62,931 bases of DNA from the IMG/VR virus record IMGVR_UViG_3300017782_000013, positions 1 to 62,931 of that record. One strand, given 5' to 3'. The number at the start of each line of letters is the position of its first letter. Position 1 is the stretch's first letter. The position numbers were made by a program, and so were the translations under genes. The notes under the pieces are model-generated. The model was not told where the DNA came from, ran no database searches, and was given only the letters and a program-made list of their open reading frames with translations. This document shows, piece by piece, positions 49,475 to 60,000 of the stretch. This DNA comes from a virus.

Positions 49475-50509
49475 ATGGCAAGTACTTACACTAGTAATTT
49501 AAAGATAGAAAAAATAGGTGATGGTGAACAAGCTGGAACGTGGGGTAATACCACTAATCAAAACCTTGAGGCTTTGGAAGAAGCTATATGTGGAAGAGTT
49601 GTTTTAGGAACAAGTGATTTTACAAATAATGTAGCTACTCTTTCTTTAAGTAACAGCAATGCTACTGCTAATGCTAGACATCTTTATATTGATGTTACAG
49701 CTACGCTGTCAGCAAATGCTACTATAAATTTACCTAATATACAAAAAACATATATAGTGCATAACAATAATGCTGGTGACTATCAAGTAACTGCAAAAGT
49801 ATCAGGGCAAACTGGCATATTTATACCTAAATCTGAAAAAGCATTTCTTGTCGGGACAGGCTCAGATTTTAAAGACGCTATGACTCACACAGAGAATCTA
49901 GGTGTTAACATGAGAACGGCTGGATTAGCCAATGATGCGAATAACTCTCCTGGCGGTAACTGGGCTTTATACGCACAATCAAATGACGAAGCACCTGCTA
50001 TCGGAGCTTTTGGATATAAGTTTGGTGGGTCTTTTCCATCCCCTTCTATGGTTTGTTACACAAATCAAACATCAAGTAATAACTTAATTCAGTTTCATTA
50101 TGTGGAAAATGCTAGTTTAACTAGTGTAGGAAATACAAGTGTTAGTGTTGGTAATATTCTTACAAATGGTTCAGCTACTACTTACTCTACTTCTTCTGAC
50201 TATAGGTTAAAAGAAAATGTTGTACCTTTGGAAAATGCTCTAAACAGAGTTAATCTTTTGTCTACATATAGGTTTAATTTTAAAAACACACCTGATACAA
50301 CTGTAGATGGGTTTATTGCTCACGAAGTAGCAAACGTAGTACCTGAATCAGTTACAGGCTATAAAGATGAAGTTGATAAATTAAGTAGACCTGTTTATCA
50401 AGGAATTGACCAAAGTAAATTAGTGCCTATTTTAGTAAAAGCTATTCAAGAATTAAGCTCTAAAGTAGATGCCCTTGAAACTAGGATACAGACTCTTGAA
50501 TCTAAGTAA
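49475..50509 (+). CDS. Tail fibre with S74 intramolecular chaperone
   Basis: A 344-residue protein. The N-terminal part is beta-rich. The C-terminal part has the S74 chaperone signature (SSDYRLKENVVPLENALNRV, then FIAHEVANVVPESVTGYKD) followed by a coiled coil (AIQELSSKVDALETRIQTLE). Such domains trimerise fibres and cut themselves off after folding; the SDYRLKEN site is where the cut usually occurs. It is a receptor-binding or fibre protein. Confidence 0.88.
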   Translation: MASTYTSNLKIEKIGDGEQAGTWGNTTNQNLEALEEAICGRVVLGTSDFTNNVATLSLSNSNATANARHLYIDVTATLSANATINLPNIQKTYIVHNNNAGDYQVTAKVSGQTGIFIPKSEKAFLVGTGSDFKDAMTHTENLGVNMRTAGLANDANNSPGGNWALYAQSNDEAPAIGAFGYKFGGSFPSPSMVCYTNQTSSNNLIQFHYVENASLTSVGNTSVSVGNILTNGSATTYSTSSDYRLKENVVPLENALNRVNLLSTYRFNFKNTPDTTVDGFIAHEVANVVPESVTGYKDEVDKLSRPVYQGIDQSKLVPILVKAIQELSSKVDALETRIQTLESK

Positions 50510-52469
50510 ATTAAAAATAGCACCTGGAATAGATAAGCAAAATACTGAGTATGGTGCTGAAGGTCGATGGATTGATTGCGATAATGTTCGATTTAGATAT
50601 GGTAAAGCCGAAAAAATAGGAGGTTGGGAAAAATTTTTCGGTCAAGTTAAAGCGTCTGACCCTAGCCAAAGTGCAAAATTTGTCGGTCGTATAACAAACA
50701 TGATTTCTTGGGTTTCAAATAGTGGTTCTCCTTTTATAATAATAGGAACATCTAAAAAATTATACGCATACAATGGCGGTAACTGGGGTGATATTACTCC
50801 TCTTAGAAGTGTGAACGGTAGTTTTAGAGGTTGGGGTGCAGGGTTATGGAACAGGCAATCTTTTGCGGGACAAACAACAGCGTTTTCTACTACAAACGGT
50901 AGTAATGTAGTTACTGTTCATGTTAGTAATCACGGTATATTGATAGGTGATTTTATTACTTTAAGTGAACTAACTGGAGACCCTGGTGGGATTGCAAACG
51001 CTAATTTAGAAGGCGAGTTTGAAGTACAAGATGTAACAGGAATAAACACTTTTACAATTATAGCAAGAGCAAACGCTACTTCTACACAAAGCATACCTGT
51101 CGGTGCAGCTAATATAACATTTCAAATAAATGTAGGTACAGATGTAGGTTCTGTTGACTATGGTTGGAATGTGGGTTCTTGGAATGAAGGCTCTTGGAAT
51201 ACGGCTAGGTCAGTTTCAGCTAATGTAATAGAACCAAGGGTATGGCAGTTTGATTTATATGGAGAAGACGTAATATGTAATTTAATAGGAGATAGGCTGT
51301 ACTTATTTAATACTAGTTCAGGTATAAACTCCAGAGCAACCGAAATAACAGATGCTCCAGCGGCAACAGAATTTTTTATAATGGCCCCGACTTCTAGGCA
51401 ACTAATATGTTTAGGAACGGATTCCACAGTTGGAGATAGTGCAACACAAAACAAAATGCTATTAAGGTTTTCTGATATAGAAGGTCTTAACACAACAACG
51501 TCTTCAACTTTTGATGCAATTACTAACACTAGTACATTTACCGAAAAAGTAGAAAATTTTGCAGGTGCTATACGATTAACAGACGGAAGTAAGATAATGA
51601 CTGCTGTTAAGTCAAGAAACCAACTAATTGTTTTAACAGATACCGCAGCTTACGGTTTGCAATTTGTAGGCGGTACTCAAGTTTTTGCTTCTCAACAATT
51701 AGGAGCTAATTGCGGGTGTGTTGCTCCGTTAGCTGCTGTTGAAGCAGGTGGTATTACATATTGGATGTCTAAAGATTCGTTTTATATGTTTGATGGTACT
51801 GTTAAAAAATTACCTTGCACAGTAGAAGATTTTATTTTTGATAATTTAAACTTTACGCAATCTCATAAATTTCATGTTGGTCTAAACTCAAAGTTCAATG
51901 AAATTACATGGTGGTACACAACCACTAATTCTGACTATATAGACAGAATGGTTACATATAATTATTTAGAAGGTATTTGGTCTGTTGGTAGTTTATCTAG
52001 GACGGCTTGGGTAGATTACGGGTCTTTTGAAAACCCTATAGGGGCTGAATTTTTACCAACCGATAGCTCAGATACTTTAACTGACATACAAAGTTTATCA
52101 AATGGTAGAAGCGTGTTATATACGCATGAAAAAGGTGTGAATAACGAAAATCAACCTATTACAGCTTTCATACAATCAGGTTATTTAGATATTGCTGATG
52201 GAAATAGCGTTTCATTTGTTCGTAAATTTGTGCCTGATTTTAAAAACCAACAAGGTAACTTAAACATACAATTATTAACAAGGGTTTACCCAAATGCTCA
52301 AGCAAAAGTTAGCGTTACAGATTTGCATGATATTAGCCCAACTACGGAGAAAGTTGACACAAGGGCGAGAGGAAGACAAGTATCTTTAAAAATACAAAGT
52401 CAAAGTGTAGACACAACTTGGCGTATAGGAGATAACAGAATACTAATACAACCTGACGGATTAAGATGA
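50496..52469 (+). CDS. Large tail protein (657 aa)
   Basis: The frame is open from ATG 50469, but TTG 50496 (preceded by AGGATACA) gives the expected N-terminus LNLSKLKIAPGIDKQNTEYG. A following WIDCDNVRFRYGKAEKIGGW is a hallmark of large tail proteins of podovirus-like phages (stabilisation/needle-type). The rest is beta-rich and ends QKVSLKI...DNRILIQPDG. It overlaps the fibre gene and shares ATGA with the next small gene. Confidence 0.8.
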   Translation: MNLSKLKIAPGIDKQNTEYGAEGRWIDCDNVRFRYGKAEKIGGWEKFFGQVKASDPSQSAKFVGRITNMISWVSNSGSPFIIIGTSKKLYAYNGGNWGDITPLRSVNGSFRGWGAGLWNRQSFAGQTTAFSTTNGSNVVTVHVSNHGILIGDFITLSELTGDPGGIANANLEGEFEVQDVTGINTFTIIARANATSTQSIPVGAANITFQINVGTDVGSVDYGWNVGSWNEGSWNTARSVSANVIEPRVWQFDLYGEDVICNLIGDRLYLFNTSSGINSRATEITDAPAATEFFIMAPTSRQLICLGTDSTVGDSATQNKMLLRFSDIEGLNTTTSSTFDAITNTSTFTEKVENFAGAIRLTDGSKIMTAVKSRNQLIVLTDTAAYGLQFVGGTQVFASQQLGANCGCVAPLAAVEAGGITYWMSKDSFYMFDGTVKKLPCTVEDFIFDNLNFTQSHKFHVGLNSKFNEITWWYTTTNSDYIDRMVTYNYLEGIWSVGSLSRTAWVDYGSFENPIGAEFLPTDSSDTLTDIQSLSNGRSVLYTHEKGVNNENQPITAFIQSGYLDIADGNSVSFVRKFVPDFKNQQGNLNIQLLTRVYPNAQAKVSVTDLHDISPTTEKVDTRARGRQVSLKIQSQSVDTTWRIGDNRILIQPDGLR

Positions 52470-52642
52470 GTAAGATACACACAACAAGATTACCGTCTTT
52501 TTATAACAAAGATTACAACCCAGAACAATTAAATCAATTAGTTCTAGTTTTAGAAAGAGTCTTAACAGAATTAAATAGTGGTTATACGCCACCGCAGTCA
52601 GAAAATAATACACAAGCTATGGCTTGGTTTTTTGGAAAATAA
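52466..52642 (+). CDS. Small protein after tail gene (58 aa)
   Basis: ATGA overlap with the tail gene, and the next ATG follows its TAA directly. The product is MSKIHTTRLPSFYNKDYNPE followed by QLNQLVLVLERVLTELN and ending MAWFFGK. The middle is a clear amphipathic helix. Coupling on both sides strongly supports a real gene. Confidence 0.7.
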   Translation: MSKIHTTRLPSFYNKDYNPEQLNQLVLVLERVLTELNSGYTPPQSENNTQAMAWFFGK

Positions 52643-52990
52643 ATGTCAAATAAATTTAAAAGATTTTCGTTAGTAAATTTAGCCAATAATACACAAACTA
52701 GTATTTTAACTGTACCAACTGATACTACAGCTATTGTTAAATCAGCTATTGTTGCAAATAAAAGTGCAGGAACTAGAAACGTAAAAATGACTTACACCCC
52801 TGTAACAGACTCAGGGACAGGTACAGAAGTTATGTTGATACCAGTGGAGGGTGTTACAGCTAATCAAAGTGAAGATGTATTAAATGAGAGAAACCCCGTA
52901 GTTTTAGAAGGTAATGACATATTAAAATTTGAAATAAATGGCACTAGTGCTGATGTTACAGTAAATGTATTATTTGTTGACAGAGAATGA
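52643..52990 (+). CDS. Small structural protein (115 aa)
   Basis: A beta-rich protein (NLANNTQTSILTVPTDTTAI; RNVKMTYTPVTDSGTGTEVM; NVLFVDRE at the end). It resembles the protein at 40421. It overlaps the GNAT gene by 4 bases. Confidence 0.65.
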   Translation: MSNKFKRFSLVNLANNTQTSILTVPTDTTAIVKSAIVANKSAGTRNVKMTYTPVTDSGTGTEVMLIPVEGVTANQSEDVLNERNPVVLEGNDILKFEINGTSADVTVNVLFVDRE

Positions 52991-53415
52991 TTGAGATAAA
53001 AAAAGTTAAGATTGATACAAAAATAAAAATACAACTAATAAATATGCAAAAAGTATGCTTACCAGAAGATAAACCGATAAGACCCACTAAAGAAAAGGCA
53101 AACTGGTGGTGGGTTGGTAGAGAATTAGAACAACCTGTTTGCTTTGCAAGTTTAAAACAATCTTCTCAATGGTGCGATACAGTATATTTAGCTAGGAGTG
53201 GTGTTTTACCAAAGTGGAGAGGTCAAGGTTTACAAAAGAAAATGATAACTATAAGAGAGAAATTTGCTAGAAAACTAGGTTATAATTGGGTGATTACAGA
53301 TACTACGGATAATTTACCTAGTTCTAATAGTCTAATTAGTAAAGGATATAAAATGTTTTATCCTAGCAACCCTTGGGGGTACTCTAATAGTTTGTATTGG
53401 AGAAAAGAATTATGA
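52987..53415 (+). CDS. GNAT-family acetyltransferase (142 aa)
   Basis: Motif A of GNAT enzymes is visible (SGVLPKWRGQGLQKKMITIR, about residues 73-92), followed by IVITDT-like strand and NSLISKGYKMF. It may acetylate a host or virion protein. Start overlaps the previous stop (ATGA). The catalytic base cannot be placed with certainty. Confidence 0.75.
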   Translation: MIEIKKVKIDTKIKIQLINMQKVCLPEDKPIRPTKEKANWWWVGRELEQPVCFASLKQSSQWCDTVYLARSGVLPKWRGQGLQKKMITIREKFARKLGYNWVITDTTDNLPSSNSLISKGYKMFYPSNPWGYSNSLYWRKEL

Positions 53416-54548
53416 ATTATGTAATAGAACAGATTGCTAACGCTGGACGGTATGGAGACGACAAGCTCGTTCATATGTCATCTGATGAAGTAGCAGGTTT
53501 AAAAGGACTTGCAAATGCTTATGGCACAGAGATAACTAAAAATCCACAAACAGGGTTAGACGAAGCGTTTAATTTAAAAAGTTTATTGCCTATGGTAGCA
53601 GGTCTGGCTTTAGGCCCAGCAGGTGTTGGTTTGACTGCTTTACAAGCTGGTATTGCAACAGGAGTTGGGGGTGCTCTAATAACAGGCGACCCACTTCAAG
53701 GTGCTATGATGGGGCTAGGTGGATATGGTGGTGCTGGTCTAGGCGGAGCTTTATCTTCGGCAGGTAGTGCTGGTGCTCAAGCGGGAAATACAGCCGTATC
53801 AACGGGTACTGAGACAATAACTGCTGCAACGCCTACAAATTTACCTAACGCATTTCCTGGTGGAGTTCCACCTATGAATCCAGCTACCGACACACTAGCA
53901 ATGGGTTCTGGAACAACTCCAGGTTTAGCTAATGCATTTAGTCCTAGTGAGGTAGCGTCACAAGCCGCTAATTATACTCAAAATGTAGTACCACCTGCTT
54001 CAACATCTTCAGGTGGATTCGGGGCAGTAGGGGACGGGTTACAAGGCGTAATTTCTGACGCACCTGGTGCTAGAGAAGCATTTATGTCTCCTGTAGAACA
54101 AGGCGGTATAGGTGGTAAGTCAGGTTTATTTAAGTCTGGTTTAGCTGCTTCTGCTCCTATGTTTGAGGAAGCTCTACAGCCAGAAGAAATGAACGCATAT
54201 TCAGACGGAGAGCCAATACCTTTTGAAAGCTATTTAGATGAATATGGTTTAAGGCGTGTAAGACCTAAAAAATTTGCAGAGGGCGGTTTGACAGACGCTA
54301 GTTTAACAAATAAAAGTGGTTTAGGTAGCCTAATACAAGGTAGTGGGGACGGCATGGGTGACGAAGTTCCTGCATTAGTTAGTCCTGGTGAATATATAAT
54401 TACTGCTCAAGCTGTTTCGGCACTTGGTAATGGTAATACAGATGCAGGGGCAAAAAAATTAGATGGAATGATGGACAGAATATATAAATCACAATCAGGA
54501 GAAGCTAAACAAATGCCAAGAATGTCAGATAGTGTGATGCCTACATGA
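53412..54548 (+). CDS. Internal/ejection virion protein (378 aa)
   Basis: ATG 53412 overlaps the GNAT stop, with GGAG 8 bases upstream. The middle is hydrophobic and Gly/Ala-rich (PMVAGLALGPAGVGLTALQA; GALITGDPLQGAMMGLGGYG), as in proteins that form a channel through the cell envelope. The C-terminus has FAEGGLTDASLTNKSGLGSL and DEVPALVSPGEYIITAQAV, a pattern common at the ends of phage tail/ejection proteins. Confidence 0.7.
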   Translation: MNYVIEQIANAGRYGDDKLVHMSSDEVAGLKGLANAYGTEITKNPQTGLDEAFNLKSLLPMVAGLALGPAGVGLTALQAGIATGVGGALITGDPLQGAMMGLGGYGGAGLGGALSSAGSAGAQAGNTAVSTGTETITAATPTNLPNAFPGGVPPMNPATDTLAMGSGTTPGLANAFSPSEVASQAANYTQNVVPPASTSSGGFGAVGDGLQGVISDAPGAREAFMSPVEQGGIGGKSGLFKSGLAASAPMFEEALQPEEMNAYSDGEPIPFESYLDEYGLRRVRPKKFAEGGLTDASLTNKSGLGSLIQGSGDGMGDEVPALVSPGEYIITAQAVSALGNGNTDAGAKKLDGMMDRIYKSQSGEAKQMPRMSDSVMPT

Positions 54549-54952
54549 ACGTAAAATATGTGCCAGTAGAACTATTACACCAGTATTGGAACAAAGTAGG
54601 AGGGTATTTACAAGCTGGTCTTGACAAAACAAACGGAGAATATGAACTCGCACATTTAAAAGTTTACTTAGGCACAGGTATGCACAGTTTATATATAGCG
54701 GAAGAAGACGAAGAGGTAAAAGGTGCGGCTAGTGTAAATTTTATAAACTATCCAAACCATAGAATAGCTTATATAATAAGCCTAGGAGGTAAGATGGTAG
54801 CTAATCCAGAAACTTGGTCTAATTTTGCTGAGTTACTAAAATTAGCAGGTGCTACAAAATGTCAAGGTTGTACTTTAGACTCTACAACAAGATTATGGGA
54901 GTCAAAGACAGGCTTTAGAAAGATATATTCTGTAGTTGAAAAAGATATTTAG
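54545..54952 (+). CDS. Second GNAT-like protein, T7 gp13-like position (135 aa)
   Basis: A compact alpha/beta protein (ELAHLKVYLGTGMHSLYIAE; KGAASVNFINYPNHRIAYII; ATKCQGCTLDSTTRLWESKT) with an acetyltransferase look but without a clear Q/R-x-x-G-x-G motif. T7 gp13, an internal virion protein, is a GNAT-like protein of similar size in a similar place. It overlaps the previous gene by 4 bases. Confidence 0.65.
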   Translation: MNVKYVPVELLHQYWNKVGGYLQAGLDKTNGEYELAHLKVYLGTGMHSLYIAEEDEEVKGAASVNFINYPNHRIAYIISLGGKMVANPETWSNFAELLKLAGATKCQGCTLDSTTRLWESKTGFRKIYSVVEKDI

Positions 54953-54961
54953 GAGAATGAT

Positions 54962-55717
54962 ATGTCAGGTGGTGGCGGAGGAACACAAGTACAAACAAAT
55001 ATACCCCCATTCTTAGAAGGCCCAACGAAAAAAGTTGTAGGTGCTGCTGATGAATTAGTTTTTGGAGAGGGTTCTGGTTTTACTCCATATGACCCTTATC
55101 AAGCAATTGCTCCTTTAAGCCAATCTCAAAGAATGGGTATTGGCGAAACACAGGGTTTAGGACAACAAGCAAGATTTACTCCAGAAGCAGCTCAATATTA
55201 CATGAACCCGTACCAACAATCGGTAACGGATATAGCAAAAAGAGAAGCTGTGCAAGATGGTCGAATGATGGAAAGAGACTTGCGTGAAAAAGCCGCTAGG
55301 GCTGACTCTTTTGGCAATTCAAGAATGGGTCTTGCAGAAGGGCAAGTAAGAGCAGATTTAGGTAAAAGACTAGATGATATTCAAGTAAGAGGTAATCAAG
55401 CTGCATATAAAGATGCACAAGCTATGTTTGGTGCAGACCGTGCTGAAACATATAATAGGATAAAAGCGTTAGGTAATGCTGGACAACTTGAAAGAGGTAT
55501 ACAACAAGACCTACGAGACTTTTCATACGGACAGTTTCAAGATGCACAAGATTATGATTTTGACAGATTAGAAAGATTACGAGCCATAATTAGTGGAGTG
55601 CCATACAGCAGTATGCAACAAACACAAACATCAAGTCCATCTGCTATGAGTCAAATTGCTGGTCTAGGTATAGCTGCAGCGGGGGCTTATCCATATTTTG
55701 GGGGTAGAAGGTCATGA
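54962..55717 (+). CDS. Internal virion protein (251 aa)
   Basis: A Gly-rich start (SGGGGGTQVQTNIPPFLEGP) is followed by a long helical part (VTDIAKREAVQDGRMMERDL; KDAQAMFGADRAETYNRIKA) and a short Gly/Ala hydrophobic C-terminus (QIAGLGIAAAGAYPYFGG). Such proteins form the ejected core. The stop overlaps the next ATG. Confidence 0.7.
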   Translation: MSGGGGGTQVQTNIPPFLEGPTKKVVGAADELVFGEGSGFTPYDPYQAIAPLSQSQRMGIGETQGLGQQARFTPEAAQYYMNPYQQSVTDIAKREAVQDGRMMERDLREKAARADSFGNSRMGLAEGQVRADLGKRLDDIQVRGNQAAYKDAQAMFGADRAETYNRIKALGNAGQLERGIQQDLRDFSYGQFQDAQDYDFDRLERLRAIISGVPYSSMQQTQTSSPSAMSQIAGLGIAAAGAYPYFGGRRS

Positions 55718-57012
55718 TAACAGCAGGCGATTCTTCAAATTTAGTAAAAATAGCCGATAATTTAAAGGGTCTGACAGATAATGCTTTAGAGCGAGAAAAA
55801 CAAAACCCGCATGGGTTTGCTCCTGCATACATGATTGTGTCAGAACAAGGAAGAAGAAAAAAATTACGAGACAAATATCCTGGCGACCCGCAAACAACTG
55901 TAGCACAAGATTTATCTATGGCTACACAAGCCTATCAAGGGCAAGATGTTTTGACAGGCATAATGGCAGGTGGTCAACCACCTATGATGCAACAACCACA
56001 AATGGCTGCTGAAGGCGGTCTTATGGGTTATAACGAAGGTGGTATTATAGGTTACGCTAACGGCACTCAACCAGGTGCGGTTCCTGAAGAAGAAGAAGAA
56101 GAACGTATGTCAGGACTTGCAAGGTTATTACAAGGCCCAGAAGGTGCTAGAGAAAGATACGAAGAGAATCAAGCTCGTATACGGGAAAGACAAAAACTTG
56201 CAAATGAAGGTTTTGGACAAGGTTTTTTTGCAGGTTTATTTAAAAATGAAACGGATGCTGAGTATCAGGCAAGAATAGCAAAAAATAAAGAACGTGACCA
56301 AGCTCTAGCTGATACATACAAGATACCAGGTAAATCTAAAAAAGATGCAAAAGAAGCAGTAGTTGATAAAACTAAAAAAAGTACAGATACAGGTACAGGT
56401 ACAGGTACAGGTACAGGTACAGGCAAAAGTACAGGTATAAAAGGAGGTCAACCAAAGGGAGGTCAACCAATACCACCGCCTAATCCTTTTGCAGAGTTAT
56501 TAAAACAAGAGTATGAAATGAGTAAAAAAGCCTATACTGATGCTCAAAATCAAAGAGATATGTCAAAACAGTTAGGTTTAATGGGTTTTGGTCTTAATCT
56601 TGCACAAACAGGAAGTCTTGCTAAAGCAGGTATAGCTGGTTTAGACCAGTTTAAAGGTGAGAAAGATAAACAAAGAAAAATACTTTCTGGACTTGCTAAA
56701 GATAGGTCTGCTTCTGCTAAAACTTACGCTAGTGGAATGTTAGATGTAGAAAAACTAGGATTAGACCGACGTAAACTTGCACAAACCGCTAAATTTAATG
56801 CAGAAAAAATTAAAACCGAATGGGCAAAAGCTAATTCTACTTCAGATAAAAATGAAGTATTAGGTGCTGCAGAAATACTAGAGAACGCAAGAACAGACGG
56901 AAAATTTATTACTTACGCAGAAGCTGTAAAACAATATAGAAACACAGCTGGGAGGCGAACAAAACCCATAGGGAGAGACGAAACTCGTAACCTAAGTTTA
57001 GGAATAGCTTAA
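55714..57012 (+). CDS. Internal virion protein with TG repeat (432 aa)
   Basis: ATG overlaps the previous TGA. Features: AAEGGLMGYNEGGIIGYANG (about residues 92-112) as in many ejection proteins, an acidic run (EEEEEER), an in-frame hexanucleotide tract giving TGTGTGTGTG (about residues 225-236), then helical segments (ARIAKNKERDQALADTYK; KAYTDAQNQRDMSKQLGL). It probably belongs to the ejected core together with the genes before and after. Confidence 0.7.
   Translation: MITAGDSSNLVKIADNLKGLTDNALEREKQNPHGFAPAYMIVSEQGRRKKLRDKYPGDPQTTVAQDLSMATQAYQGQDVLTGIMAGGQPPMMQQPQMAAEGGLMGYNEGGIIGYANGTQPGAVPEEEEEERMSGLARLLQGPEGARERYEENQARIRERQKLANEGFGQGFFAGLFKNETDAEYQARIAKNKERDQALADTYKIPGKSKKDAKEAVVDKTKKSTDTGTGTGTGTGTGKSTGIKGGQPKGGQPIPPPNPFAELLKQEYEMSKKAYTDAQNQRDMSKQLGLMGFGLNLAQTGSLAKAGIAGLDQFKGEKDKQRKILSGLAKDRSASAKTYASGMLDVEKLGLDRRKLAQTAKFNAEKIKTEWAKANSTSDKNEVLGAAEILENARTDGKFITYAEAVKQYRNTAGRRTKPIGRDETRNLSLGIA
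56391..56425 (+). repeat. ACAGGT hexanucleotide tandem repeat
   Basis: About six in-frame copies of ACAGGT (with flanking degenerate copies) encode Thr-Gly repeats. Copy-number changes would keep the frame. Confidence 0.8.
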
Positions 57013-60000
57013 ATGTCGTATAATTTAAAAGGGTATGAGTTTGAAGATGATGTCCCTGAAGAGGAGGCAATACAGTACCTAAAATCAATGGGTATATCGG
57101 CAGGGCAATCTCAAGAGGGGGCTGATACCAGTCTTTTTAGAGATATTGGTGGCTCTTTAGTAGGTGGTCTTGGTTCTTTGGTTGAACTTGGCGGTGCTGG
57201 TTTAGGTTTAGCAACAGGTAGCGACCCCGAAAATATACTTACAAAAGCTGGTGGTGGTATAAGAGATTTTGCGAGAGATACTATACAATCAGAGGGGTTT
57301 CGCCAACAAAGAGATGAAGTAGAACAAAGATTAGCAGAGCTGGGTGATAAAGAATTAGGTAAACAAATTAGTGGTACTTTAGGGGAATTGTTTACTAACC
57401 CTTACTATTTACTTAATTTGGGAGTCGAACAAGCTCCACAATTACTGGGTGGTGCAGGTGCAGGTCTAGCCGCTAGAGGACTTATAAGAAGTGCTGCTAA
57501 GAAAGAATTTAGAGATACGAAACAGATACCTTCTTTAACAAAAGAACAAAAACAAAAATATGACGAAATACTAAATACAAAGAAAAAGAAAGGCGACAAA
57601 GTATCCCCTGAGAAAAAAGCTGAAAATTATTTAAACAGAGTGACGCAAAAGTCTGGAGTCGGAAAATTTGATGCTGGTGATATAGGAAACGTAGCTGCAG
57701 CTCGTACAGGTATAGGAGCAGCAGGTGCTTTACAAGGTGCAGATGTAGCTAAAAACACTTACGATGAAATTATGGGGTTGCCACCTGAAACTCTTTCAGA
57801 ATATCCAGAATACTTAGAGTTAATAAATCAAGGTTTATCAGGAGAACAAGCACAAAAAGAAATAGCTACAAGACAAGCTAGAGATTCGTTTGTAAAAGCT
57901 GGTTTGTTATCTCTTGGTACAGCAAGTCTTTTACCTAACACTCTAGAGAAAGGTTTATTTAGAGGATTTGGCGACACAGGTAGACTTAAAGGTGCTGGAA
58001 AAGGTGCGTTTATGGAAGGTCTACAAGAGACAGCCGAGGAGGGTGGCGGTGCGTTAATTACAGGTTTTAATGTGCAAGATGTAGACCCAACTCGTGACCC
58101 ATATCAAGGTGTAGGTGTTGCAGGAACAATGGGCGGTACATTAGGTGGTTTCTTTGGTTTAGGTGCAGGTGCTATTAGAGGCCCACAAGTAGAACCTAAA
58201 AAACCAGAAGAAAAGAAACTTGAAGAACCAAAACAACTTGGATTTACGCAAAAAACGGCTGGAGAAAATCCAGGTGTATTAGTCGGTGGGGTAAATCCTT
58301 TATCTGTTGACGAGAGAAGAGAAATTGCAAATATTTTAAAAACACCGAAACTTATAAAAGAATACGCAGAAAAAAACAAACTTACTGAAGTACAAGCTAG
58401 ACAAGAGTTAAAAGAACAATTAAGCAAGGGGGTAACAAATGTTACAGCCGAAACGAAAACCAATAGTACTAAAGACGTGGGTAATGACGGACTTAGAACT
58501 AAGCCAAATGTGGATGTACCTACTGGAGGGGCGGAAACTACCACGGAAACTAAAGATGCTGGCAGAGGAAAATCAGGTAGTGTTACTGGAAATGTTGAAG
58601 GAGGAACTGGAGGAACTAAAGGAGTCAACAATACATTAAAAGGTAAAAAACCATTTGTACCATCACCAAGACAAGTATTATATCAAGCCTCAAGACAAAA
58701 AGTTCTTAGCCAAGCAGAACCAACAACTGACGTTGAACAAAACAATGATATAAATAATCAAGAAGCACTATTGGAAAATGATGAACGAGCAATAACTGAA
58801 GGCGACCCAACAGAAACTAAAGATAAAAAAGACACAGGTAAAAAAGGCAAAGGCAAAGGCACAGGCAAAGGCACAGGCAAAGGCAATATGATGCTTGCCA
58901 AAGGTACTCCAGTAATTACTGACCAAGGTATAGTTAATTCTACAAACGGTGCTACAAGCGTTGCTCCTGCGATATCAAAAATAGAAACTATAAGACAAAA
59001 GGCTTTAAGAGACACTAAAAATATTGCTGCTAAACAAAACCATAAAGCAGCACCTATAACAAAAAAAACTGACGCAGAGCAAGATGCTGAAGCAAAGTTA
59101 GAAGCGGAAAATTTAAAAAGAGAAAGATTAGCAAAACAATTTGACGATAGAATAGAGCAAAAAAGAAGAGCAGGAGATAGTAGCGAACCTGATGTGTTGT
59201 CGTCTTTTCAAAGTAGTTCTAAAAAAACATTTCAGTTTAAAAACGATGTACGAAATGAAGATGAAAATTTAAACGATATATTTGACAAAGCAAAAGGGAC
59301 AGAGGGGTTTCTTAACAAACTAACGAATTATATAAGAAACGAAGAAGGTAACGATAAACAAGCCGACACGCTTGTACAAATAAGACCTTTTTTAAAAGAC
59401 GTAACTATAGAAAGATTATCTGATAAAAGTCCAAAAGATGTTATTAAGTTTATGGCAGATAATAAAGCTCATGGAACAATAGTTTATAATTCTGAAACTG
59501 GAAAATCTAAAATATTTTTAAATTCTAATTCAGGGATGAACGCTACAACAATACTACACGAGTTAATTCACGCTGCTACTATAAAAAGAATTTCTGTTGC
59601 TCAAAGAATAAAAAAGAATAAAAAGTTAGAAAAATCTGTTGGTAAAAATAATACTTTACTAAAATCATATGAGGCTTTACAAACTACGCTGTCGGCTTTA
59701 AGAACTTACGTAAAAGACCAATTGATAGACCCTAAAACTGGTAGACCAACAGGTAAAATAAAAACTGATAAAAATTCTACACTTATAACTAAACTTATAG
59801 CAAAAGTACAAACTTCTGTTCAAAACAACGCAAAATTAAATGAACAAATAGAAGCGGTTAATGACGACATTAACTCAATTACAAAAAACGTTTCTGAAAG
59901 ACAACTACAAGAATTATTTGCGGGAGAAAAAACAAATAAAGACCTACAAAAAGAACTTGAACTTAATGAAGACCAAGTTAAGGAACTACAAAAATTACGA

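Noticed and set aside
58104-58631. 175-codon minus-strand frame inside the giant virion gene
   Set aside because: Pro/Ser/Phe-rich translation is the antisense of Gly/Lys/Glu-rich coding sequence; no RBS or context.
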